A stretch of 64,000 bases of DNA from Charina bottae (Eukaryota > Chordata > Lepidosauria > Squamata > Charinaidae): assembly GCA_023362775.1 (NCBI GenBank), contig JALMGJ010000002.1, positions 69,417,414 to 69,481,413 on the forward strand, given 5' to 3'. A model generated the notes under the pieces. It was not told the origin of the DNA. It did not search any database and worked only from the letters and a program-made list of their open reading frames with translations. A program made the position numbers and the translations under genes. Every line of letters begins with the position of its first letter. The stretch's first letter is position 1. Shown here piece after piece: positions 54,677-64,000 of the stretch.

Positions 54677-55609
54677 AAAATAAATAAATTAAACTAAATT
54701 TCAGGCTAATGTGCTAGACATGAGCTTGGACATGCTTCCCCTCTAGTTCTTCCTGTTTTCATCATACCAGAGATGATACTTTACATCAATGACCAATTAC
54801 TTCCTTATTCTACCATTTGGAGTCATGTTTGTTCTTAGAATAAGAAAGAAAAGGACTGTGCATAAAAGAGAGGTACAATATATACCAAAAGTAGCACCCA
54901 TCTGATTTAAGCAAGTGATAAATGAAAACAGCATGGCACTGTCAGATCTAATATTTATAGATGAACTCCATCCCTCAACAGCACTGCTCAGAAAGGATAA
55001 ATGAATACGATTGGGTGTGTTGTCAAATGTAGGGGGTGCATCAGCATCTAGTAGCTTGATTAGCTTCAGGATTGCTGTATACTTTGAGTTATTCTGGTAT
55101 GACGAGACTGTGCTGAATCAAACGAAGGGCACTGGGAGAAGGGATAGAGCAAGGTTGTTGGATGGAAGCACTAAAATAATGAGTTTCAGAGCTATTTAGA
55201 GTATTTTTTCTGGCTGCCTCCGCAGGCGGGTGAATGTTTTTGCATACTGCCAAGGAGATCAATGCCCTGCAAGGAAGAATCCAGAGGAGAGAGATGCGAG
55301 TGTATGTATGTGTGTTTATACAGCAGGAAAGGGCATCTACTTTCGCATTCACAGGCAAGGCAGTTATTACAATCGGTTAAATGCCAGAAAAGGTTAACTC
55401 ACAACAGCCATAACCATCCGGGAAACCTTAAGAGGAAGGTGGCACAGTCAGAAAGCCTATTTTTAGAATCATGCGTTATTATTTAATATTTTCAGAGACA
55501 GGTATCAGATAATAAAATACCAAGTGATTATTCACAGCCCCACTCATCTCCATGCTGCCAGTCATTTCTGGGTCGCTTTAAACTGTAACCTTCCCTCCAA
55601 GCCCATGCA
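54677..55609. other. Unassigned region
   Basis: No supported gene or repeat family. Confidence 0.5.
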
Positions 55610-55757
55610 CAGGGGGTCAAAAAGGTCAAGATGGCAGCCACAACCATGCAATCTAAGCCCCACCCCTTTTTACATGCATTGCGACACATGTAAAAAAAGG
55701 CAGGGTTTCAATCACATGGTTGTGGCCCCCATCTTGACTTTTTGACACCCCTCCCTG
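55610..55757. mobile_element. Palindromic MITE, copy 2
   Basis: CAGGGGGTCAAAAAGGTCAAGATGG at one end (shown here in two parts: CAGGGGGTCAAAAAGG and TCAAGATGG) is complementary to CCATCTTGACTTTTTGAC and CCCTCCCTG at the other. Inner arms AACCATGCAAT and ATCACATGGTT also pair. Related to 26932-27102. Ends in CAG/CTG suggest hAT, but no 8-bp duplication is seen. Confidence 0.7.
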
Positions 55758-55996
55758 TGGACATCCCCAATGCTTGGTCTTTTCTTCTTTAAGGGAAGCT
55801 TGAACATTAGAAAAGTACCTGCTGGGAACAGCTGGATGCCTGGATGCTGCACCTCTGGTGGCAATTGTTGCTCTTTTTGAATAGCCTATTTATAGCCCAT
55901 TCAAGAACCTTTCCTGGAGGGGAAGCTCCCAGCCTAGAGTCCCTTTTTAGGACCCATCCAAGGCTACTGCCAACTCTGTAACCAGCAGGGAGCTCT

Positions 55997-56090
55997 ATTT
56001 GTTTATTTTTTATTTTTGTTCATCAGATTTATATAGCCGCCCATCTCACAAACGTGACCCTGGGTGGCGTACAATAAAGGGGCACTTCCC
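55997..56090 (-). mobile_element. L2-type LINE 3' end fragment
   Basis: ATTTATATAGCCGCCCATCT and GACCCTGGGTGGCGTACAAT are the complement of the conserved L2-type 3' end; it faces the plus-strand copy that follows. Confidence 0.7.
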
Positions 56091-56244
56091 TTCCACTTCC
56101 AGAAATCCAGCAAGATCCTAGGCACACGTCTAGTTATGAATAATCAACGCTGCTTTACTTGATTAATGGCATTCAGAACCACAGGCTGCGAGGAGCTCTC
56201 CTTTTCTACTCGCATTCAACTATAACTATATAACTATATAAGGG

Positions 56245-56854
56245 TCAGGATGCCCTCCGTACAGTCACTCATGCCCTGGTCATCTCCCACATAGACTATT
56301 GCAATGCGCTCTACATGGGGCTACCCTTGAAGAGTATCCAGAAGCTCCATCTGGTCCAGAACGCAGCTGCGTGCGCAGTTATTGGTGCCCCAAGATCGGC
56401 GCATGTGACACCTTTGCTGCGCGAGCTGCACTGGGTGCCAATTTGCTTCCAGGTCCAATTCAAGGTGTTGGTTATCACCTTTAAAGCCCTACATGGCATG
56501 GGACCAGGTTACCTGAGGGACCGTCTCATCCCCATAACATCAAACCGTCCCACTCTGTCATGCAGAGAGGGCATGCTGCGGACCCCGTCAGTAAGGGAGT
56601 TTCACTTGGTGGGGTCCAGAAGGCGGGCCTTCTCTGCGGCAGTGCCCGCCCTTTGGAACATTCTACCCCCGGAGGTGAGGCAGACCCCATCGCTCCCGGC
56701 CTTCAGGAAGAACTTAAAGACCTGGTTCTGCCACCTCGCCTGGGATGGGGGGAGGAACAGTTCCTCCTGGGGATGGCTGGTGCCATAGAGCCCTTTTAAA
56801 AACTTAATTTTTTAAAAAAAATTGTTGCCACTTGGATTATATCTTTAAATTATT

Positions 56855-56885
<31 letters not shown>

Positions 56886-56892
56886 ATATGTA

Positions 56893-56986
<94 letters not shown>

Positions 56987-57070
56987 TTATATTTTTATCC
57001 ATTTAAATTATTGACTTTGTAAACCGTCCAGAGTCCCCCTTTGGGGGAGATGGGGCAGTAATATAAATTG
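56245..57070 (+). pseudogene. L2-type LINE, C-terminus and 3' UTR
   Basis: The plus strand encodes HALVISHIDYCNALYMGLP, LLRELHWVPICFQVQFK, FKALHGMGPGYLRDRLIP and the end block AFSAAVPALWNILPPEVRQT (each block under the printed limit but contiguous in the frame 56315-56788). The same blocks occur on the minus strand in 34474-34900. The 3' UTR has CCGTCCAGAGTCCCCCTTTG and GGGGAGATGGGGCAGTAATA, and includes a TG/TA/GA microsatellite (56852-56985). It is 5'-truncated. Confidence 0.88.
56852..56985. repeat. TG, TA, GA microsatellite
   Basis: Dinucleotide blocks TG, TATG, TG, TA and GA inside the L2-type 3' UTR. Confidence 0.95.
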
Positions 57071-57072
57071 AA

Positions 57073-57075
<3 letters not shown>

Positions 57076-57153
<78 letters not shown>

Positions 57154-57172
57154 ACTAACTAACTAACTAACT
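57076..57172. repeat. TATC/TAAC microsatellite at LINE 3' end
   Basis: TATC tetramers begin directly at the L2-type 3' end (AATATAAATTGAAA then TCTATCTATC) and change to TAAC. Confidence 0.96.
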
Positions 57173-57179
57173 AACCATA

Positions 57180-58965
57180 GAGATCTACAGACAGATTTCA
57201 TACAGCTACACAAACTCAGGAACAGCTTTACACAACAGAAGCTATTGAAATCAATGAGAGGTACTCCCTTCCCTTTTCCATCACCCAACAACTAGGCAAG
57301 CTTTCTTAAAAAGTACATTTTAAACCCCAAACCTATCCCCCCAGTTCAGCAACTGCTTTGCAAAACTCCTATGGAGCGCTTCCTGTGTCTCTTCTCGGTT
57401 CTGCTTATTTCCTCTTGCACCTCCTGCTCACTGGGCCCAACCCAAGTCTGATTCAGCTGCTCATTGGCTCTGCTGCTGCTGCTGATCTATTCCACCACCA
57501 CCACCACACACAAATGCACAGCGGGTGCTCCATACTCTCTTGGCCTCCGTCTTGCCCCCAGTTGAAGTCCCAGGCGATTCTCTTCCCCGGTGGAACTTGC
57601 CAACCAGTCCACCTTCAGGCAGGCCAGCAGGACACAGAGCTACAGGGAGAAATCCTTTGTGCATTCTCCCTTAATCATGACTAATCCTTTGTCACTCTCC
57701 TAACTGGACTGCTTAGTCTCTTCTTAAGTTGCCTGACTCACAAGTAATCTTTCTCTCATTTCACAAGTTCTCCCCTTCCTTCCTCTTTGGTAATTATTCT
57801 TTCTTATTTCAAATGTGAGGTTCCTTTTTATCTCCTCAGGTTGCCTCCCTAAACCACCACTTCCTTTTCTTTTCCCTAATTATTGCCTACAGGCCTGGTC
57901 TCTCTGAGTTAAGACAGTCTGCATCAAGTGGAACTTTTCCTATTATATATTTTCCCAAGATATATCTTTTCATTTCTTCCTCTCATCTCTTTGGGGTGAC
58001 CTCTCCCTTCCATTGACAAAGTCCCCAATTCCAGTTTCCTTGCAGGCTCTGCTCTGTTAGAACCCCTTTTGCTTCATCCTATGTTCTTCCTCCCATCTGT
58101 CCTACAGATTCCTAGAACTCAAGTCATATCTTTTTTCTCATGACAAACCTCTACCGGTTTGTATCAACTTCATTTATTTTCTCAACTTTACTGAGACCTC
58201 CTAGATTACACTGCTAAAAGCAGAGGAGCAGGTCAGGCCATTTCTTTGCTGGTCAGTTGACAGTCTCATTTCTTCCCCTAAGCAAGTTCTTAAATATTGC
58301 GCAAAGCATGATCAAAACCTTCCAATTATAGGGGATTCTAACCACTAAAACCCAGATTCAGTTGATATCTTGTTCTAAACTTTGGTTATCCATGTAATAA
58401 TGGAACTCTCTGCCTGAGGAAGTATAGCTGGGTTTCACACTGTCTCATTATCAAGAATACTTAACGACCAAATATTTGCAAGGTAACAACTGCTCCAGGT
58501 CCAGATTGACTTTGAGGGGGCACCTACACAGTTGCTTTACCCTGCTCCTATCCCAGAGATGGCAGGAAATCATGCCACCCTAAATCTTGCTCCCCCTCAA
58601 GCCCATTTTACTGTACACCCAGAACAGGTCTGTCCTACACTGCTGTCCATGCAGCTTTAATATGAAGCTAACTAACAATCTAACAAGATTGTTAGTTTCC
58701 TTGGCTTAAATTCCAGCTCTAACAATGTCATCTAGCATGTGAAAAGCCTCCTCCAGTTGGCATGCACAATACTCCAGCTACTACTAAGCTGCTCAGAGTC
58801 ACTGGCCTAGTGAGATGGGTGGCAAATACATTTGATTAATAACTAAATAAATTAATTAATAAATATTTCATGCACTATTTTTTCTTTTTTTTCCTTCTTT
58901 CACTATTGATCAATTAAACTTTTTTATTGTATTAGTCCTTGAAACTATGGGTTGACTGGTTGACC
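57180..58965. other. Unassigned region
   Basis: About 1.8 kb of pyrimidine-biased sequence with no supported gene or repeat family. Confidence 0.5.
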
Positions 58966-58976
58966 TATCAATCATT

Positions 58977-61900
58977 GTTGTTTATTCGTTCAGTCGCTTC
59001 CGACTCTTCGTGACTTCATGGACCAGCCCACGCCAGAGCTTCCTGTCGGCCGTCACCATCCCCAGCTCCCCCATGGTTGAGTCCGTCACCTCCAGAATAT
59101 CATCCATCCATCTTGCCCTTGGTCGGCCCCTCTTCCTTTTGCCTTCCACTTTCCCTAGCATCAGCTTCTTCTCCAGGGTATCCTGTCTTCTCATTATGTG
59201 GCCAAAGTACTTCAGTTTTGCCTTTAATATCATTCCCTCAAGTGATCAGTCTGGGTTTATTTCCTGGAGTATGGACTGGTTTGATCTTCTTGCAGTCCAA
59301 GGCACTCTCAGAATTTTCCTCCAACACCACAGTTCAAAAGCATCTATCTTCCTTCGCTCAGCCTTCCTTATGGTCCAGCTCTCCCAGCCATAGGTTACTA
59401 CAGGGAATACCACTGCTTTAACTATGCGGACCTTTGTTGTCAGTGTGATGTCTCTGCTCTTAACTATTTTATCAAGATTTGCCATTGCTCTCCTCCCAAG
59501 AAGTAGACGTCTTCTGATTTCCTGGCTGCAGTCAGCATCTGCAGTAATCTTTGCGCCTAGAAATACAAAGTCTGTCACTGCCTCCACTTTTTCTCCCTCT
59601 ATTTGCCAGTTATCAATCAAGTTGGTTGCCATAATCTTGTTTTTTTTGAGGTTTAACTGCAACCCAGCTTTTGCACTTTCTTCTTTCACCTTCGTCATAA
59701 GGCTCCTCAGCTCCTCCTCACTTTCAGCCATCAAAGTGGTATCATCTGCATATCTAAGATTGTTAATGTTTCTTCCAGCGATTTTAACTCCAGCCTTGGA
59801 TTCCTCAAGCCCAGCATGTCGCATGATGTGTTCTGCGTACAGGTTGAATAGGTAGGGTGAGAGTATACAGCCCTGCCGTACTCCTTTCCCAATCTTAAAC
59901 CAGTCCGTTGTTCCGTGCTCTGTTCTTACCGTTGCTACTTGGTCGTTATACAGATTCCTCAGGAGGCAGACAAGATGACTTGGTATCCCCATACCACCAA
60001 GAACTTGCCACAATTTGTTATGATCCACACAGTCAAAGGCTTTAGAATAGTCAATAAAACAAAAATATATGTTTTTCTGAAACTCCCTGGCTTTCTCCAT
60101 TATCCAGCGGATATTGGCAATTTGGTCTCTAGTTCCTCTGCCTTTTCTAAACCCAGCTTCTACATCTGGCAATTCTCGCTCCATGAATTGCTGGAGTCTA
60201 CCTTGCAAGATCTTGAGCATTACCTTACTGGCATGTGAAATAAGTGTCACTGTTCGATAGTTTGAACATTCTTTAGTGCTTCCCTTTTTTGGTATAGGGA
60301 TATAAGTTGATTTTTTCCAATCTGATGGCCATTCTTGTGTTTTCCAAATTTGCTGGCATATGGCATGCATCACCTTGACAGCATCATCTTGCAAGATTTT
60401 AAACAGTTCAGCTGGGATACCGTCGTCTCCTGCTGCCTTGTTATTAGCAATGCTTCTTAAGGCCCATTCAACCTCACTCTTCAGGATGTCTGGTTCTAAC
60501 TCACTGACCACACCGTCAAAGCTATCTCCAATATTATTATCCTTCCTATACAGATCTTCCGTATATTCTTGTCACCTTTTCTTGATCTCTTCTGCTTCTG
60601 TTAGGTCCTTACCATCTTTGATTTTGATCATACCCATTTTTGCCTGGAATTTACCTCCGATGTTTCTAATTTTCTGGAAGAGGTCTCTTGTCCTTCCTAT
60701 TCTATTGTCTTCTTCCACTTCAGCGCATTGCTTGTTTAAAAATAATTCCTTATCTCTTCTGGCTAACCTCTGGAATTTTGCATTTAATTGGGCATATCTC
60801 CCCCTATCACTGTTGCCTTTTGCTTTCCTTCTTTCTTGGGCTACTTCCAGTGTCTCAGCAGACAGCCATCTTGCCTTCTTGGTTTTCTTTTTCTTTGGGA
60901 CGTTTTTTGTTGCCGCATCCTGAACAATGTTGTGAACTTCTGTCCATAGTTCTTCCGGGACCCTATCTACTAAATCTAGTCCCTTAAATCTATTCTTCAC
61001 CTCCACTGCATATTCCTTAGGAATATTAGTGAGCTCATATCTAACTGATCTGTGGGTCTTCCCTATTCTCTTTAGTCTGATTCTAAATTTTGCAATAAGA
61101 AGTTCGTGATCTGAACTACAGTCAGCTCCAGGTCTTGTTTTTACCGATTGTATAGATGTCCGCCACCTTTGGCTGCAAAGGATGTAGTCAATCTGATTTC
61201 GGTGTCGACCATCTGGTGAAGTCCATGTATAAAGTCGTCTTTTAGTTTGTTGGAAGAGAGTGTTTGTTATGCACAGTGAGTTGTCTTGGCAAAATTCTAT
61301 CAGCCTATGTCCTGCTTCATTTTGTTCTCCCAGACCATGCTTGCCTGTAATTCCAGGTGTCGTCTGACTACCCACCTTAGCATTCCAGTCTCCTGTAATG
61401 AAAATAACATCTCTTTTTGGCGTATTATCCAGTAGGTGCTGCAGATCCTCATAAAACTGATCTACTTCTGCTTCTTCAGCATCTGTGGTTGGGGCGTATA
61501 TTTGGATCACTGTGATGTTAAATGGCTTACCCTGAATTCGAATTGAGATCATTCTATTGTTTTTTGGATTGTATCCAAGCACTGCTTTAGCCACTTTATT
61601 ATTAATTATGAAGGCTACTCCATTTCTTCTGTGGTCCTCTTGTCCACAGTAGTAGATCTGGTGGTCATCTGATGTGAAGTGGCCCATTCCAGTCCATTTC
61701 AGTTCACCGACACCTAAAATGTCTATATTTAATCTTGACATCTCACCAATAACCACATCCAATTTGCCCTGGCTCATAGATCTTACATTCTAGGTTCCTA
61801 TGGTGTGTTGATCTTTAGAACATCGGATTCGTTGTTCACCACCAGCACCGTTGGCCACTAGCCGTCCTTTCGGCTTTGAGATAGCTGCGTCATCACATCT

Positions 61901-62195
61901 GGGGCTAGTTGAACGTATCCTCTGTTCCTCCCCAGTAGCATTTTGACCATCTTCCGACCTGGGAGTCCCATCTTCCGATGGTATAGCGACATATCTCTGG
62001 TTGTACTGATCCATTTAGTTTTCACGGCAAGAATACTGGGGTGGGTTGCCATTACCTTCCCCGGGGATCGTATTTAGTCTGACCTCTCTGCCACGACCTT
62101 CCCGTCTTGGGTGTCCCTTCACAGTTTAGCTCATGGTTTCATTGAGGTGCTCAAGCTCCAGCACCACGACAAGGTAACAATCTCCTTTGCTGGAG
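58977..62195 (-). pseudogene. Full-length RTE-BovB LINE, copy with three stops
   Basis: A 3219-bp minus-strand copy, collinear with the intact one at 13456. The duplication TATCAATCATT/TATCAGTCATT differs at one of 11 bases (58966-58976, 62196-62206). Three nonsense changes break the frame. Trp75 becomes TAG (61790-61792). The Trp of KKRWQEY becomes TGA (60572-60574). The Cys of DCSLEG becomes TGA (59246-59248). Otherwise the pieces (61777-60572, 60511-59246, 59233-58982) match the intact protein nearly residue for residue. Two of the three are G-to-A transitions on the coding strand. It can no longer make the full protein. Confidence 0.94.
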
Positions 62196-62491
62196 TATCA
62201 GTCATTAGGTGGCAACAAAGAGTTGGGGGAGTTGTATCACTGGGCTGCCATCTAGTGGTTGTCCAGATTTGTTTTGGCAAGATGATGAAGAGATAGACAT
62301 TGAGAAAAGGGGTTAGCTGTGGGGGTTTGTGTGAGAACTGTAAACTACTCTAAGAAAATAATGTGAGAAGAGGAAGCAAGGAGCCGGGTCTTCCTTGGGA
62401 GTAGCCACTGGGAAGGGAATTTCCAACTACACAGGCTATAGAAGTACAAAAACAAAATCCTTCGAATTACACCTTCAACTTCCTGTTAAAC

Positions 62492-62976
62492 TAGGCTGAC
62501 CATACGTCCCATTTTGAACAGGACAGTCCTGCTTTTTTAGCATTTTTCAACTGTCCCATCGTTTTGATAAAAATCAAAATCTCAATTTTGTCCCATTTTT
62601 TAAACCCAGTGGGAATGGCACGGAAGGAGGATCCGAGCTGGAGCTGCCGATTGGAGGCAGCCCGGAAGAGGAAGCCCTCCTATCTATCAGCGTGCAGCAA
62701 AGGAGGGAGTGGGGGCCAGGTTTGCAGGTGGGAGCCAATTGCGTGGACTGGGGGTGGGGTTTGCAGGTGGGAGCCAATCGCGCAGACTGGGGACGGGGTT
62801 TGCATGCAGGAGCCAATTGTGTGGACCAGGGGTGGGGTTTGCAGGCGGGAGACAATCGCGCAGAACGGGGGCGGGGACCCCTGCCTTTTTAATGAATACG
62901 GAATATTACATAAGACCCCGTCCTGTTTTGCCATCCCAATGTCCCGTTTTTGTCTCAAGGAAATATGGTCAGCCTA
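62492..62976. mobile_element. hAT-like element, family C
   Basis: Perfect 13-bp terminal repeats (TAGGCTGACCATA / TATGGTCAGCCTA) and a perfect 8-bp duplication TGTTAAAC (62484-62491, 62977-62984). Outer parts hold paired blocks (GTCCCATTTTGAACAGGACA on the left; CCGTCCTGTTTTGCC and GTCCCGTTTTTG on the right). The centre carries the CCAAT/GC-box minisatellite also found in family A. No transposase. Confidence 0.92.
62705..62878. repeat. CCAAT-box minisatellite inside family C hAT
   Basis: About four units of GGGGTTTGCAGGTGGGAGCC followed by AATCGCGCAGACTGG (variants). Same design as 4863-4985: a GGGTTTGCRGG core plus AGCCAAT, although the termini of the two host elements are unrelated. Confidence 0.88.
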
Positions 62977-62984
62977 TGTTAAAC

Positions 62985-64000
62985 CAAGGTCAGTTTTAGG
63001 GTTTGCATTCTCTAGGTTGACCAGTTGATTAAAAAAAACTGGCTGAAGAAGCCAAAGTTCCACTCTCCCTACAGCCAAAAAAGGACTGTGGAACAGGCAA
63101 AGAGGTCAGGGACTAGGCTGAAGGGAGTGGTCCCACAGGACCAACTGGAGCCACAAGATTGCCAGCACAGAGCGCTTCATCTCAGCCTGCCTCCCTGATG
63201 GACTCCAGCACATCCTACATTGCCTGCACACAGTATCTCCGAGGGGGATATTAGGGAAAACACCACTTCCAGAGTGTGGCACCTGAAGCCATCCCCAGGC
63301 TGTCTCAGCTTCAGGAGGACACTGAGATGTAGGCAAAAGCATGCAGATGTGTGCTTGGAAAATAGCAGGCTGTCCTTGCACTGGTTGTATGAATTTGTTC
63401 TTAGACTACTGCTTTAAATAAATCTGGCTTTTATTGTTACCTTCAAGTCTTTTCATTGTCCTGTTTTATCACCAATGTTGATTTCTTTATCTTTTTTTAA
63501 AAATGCACTTGATTTTTATTTTTAGTATGGGCTCTCTTGAGAGAAAGAGTGGTATAAAAATAAAATAGTAATAGTTATTATTACGATGCACTTAGCATTT
63601 CCACAGTATGATCCAAAGGGCTTAGAAAGTATCACCCCAAATTCCCTGTTGAGTGTTTCAATATAAAGGGAAATGCTTTGAATTATTTAGCAGTTCTGAA
63701 TTATCCGATTTTTGACAAGGATTTTCCATGTAAATTTTCTTAACAAGCAATATAAAAATGCAAGTGTGGTTTGTATAAGGATTCTGGTCAAATTTATAAT
63801 AAACTAATACTTGCCTCTTCAATAAAAACATTGAGGTGGGGAGTTAAGCTGCTCCTGTGACTGCTTATCCAATCATCTGGAATTCATTCATTTCCTATTT
63901 GCCCTCTTGATCTGCAAGGCCCCATCCTGTTTTGCATTCCTTGTATATACAGTACCAGGACGGGGATAGAATGATAGTTATTGGTGTACAGCTATGCTGG
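62985..64000. other. Unassigned region
   Basis: No supported gene. At 63412-63440 AAATAAATCTGGCTTTTATTG resembles a polyadenylation region, but nothing upstream identifies an element or gene. Confidence 0.45.

Noticed and set aside
4788..62976. A hAT transposase gene supplying the MITEs
   Set aside because: No frame in any hAT copy or between them shows transposase motifs; all copies are non-autonomous.

Overview
The window looks like an intergenic or intronic stretch of a squamate reptile (lizard or snake) nuclear genome. The evidence is the repeat mix: RTE-BovB LINEs, tRNA-headed SINEs whose tail matches BovB, Penelope-like elements (PLE) with a GIY-YIG nuclease, L1, L2/CR1-type LINEs, an R4-like LINE, a Ty3/gypsy family, several hAT-type non-autonomous DNA transposons and long TATC microsatellites. 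No host protein-coding gene, rRNA or functional tRNA gene could be supported. All recognisable coding sequence belongs to transposable elements.

Layout. 1-1620: a LINE split into two opposite-strand halves (twin-priming geometry). 2683-3821: microsatellites, an L1 tail and a gypsy LTR piece. 4788-6008: a 1.2 kb GC-rich hAT element carrying an inverted pair of exon-like fragments. 10412-10858: a BovB tail. 13456-16674: a full-length BovB with one intact 1010-codon ORF. 16751-17778: a short PLE and a solo gypsy LTR. 18645-28055: LINE/SINE remnants, two hAT copies, an R4-like nuclease remnant between TATC tracts, and a trimeric SINE. 28840-32366: LINE tails, a SINE and a tandem PLE pair with hammerhead-ribozyme-like motifs. 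33872-36570: a SINE split by an L2-type LINE that itself carries a hAT. 37144-37943: a possible solo retroviral-type LTR. 39137-41858: a rearranged gypsy locus (Gag-protease remnant, LTRs in both orientations, a SINE and a hAT).

43944-54663 is the most remarkable part. A 5'-truncated BovB contains a GC-rich hAT (8-bp duplication) and, separately, an L1 (17-bp duplication). The L1 is in turn interrupted by a 4.7 kb LINE with two open reading frames and a perfect 85-bp target duplication. This last element is the youngest in the nest and appears complete. 56245-57172 holds an L2-type 3' end running into a TATC microsatellite. 58977-62195 is a second full-length BovB, almost identical to the first but with three nonsense codons. 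62492-62976 is a hAT-like element sharing an internal CCAAT/GC-box minisatellite with the two larger hATs.

How the parts relate: the autonomous LINEs (BovB, L1, the two-ORF LINE) supply or supplied reverse transcriptase and endonuclease. The SINEs share a 3' end with BovB and were probably moved by it. The hAT copies encode no transposase and depended on one elsewhere. Family names come from recognised protein motifs and termini, not from a database search.
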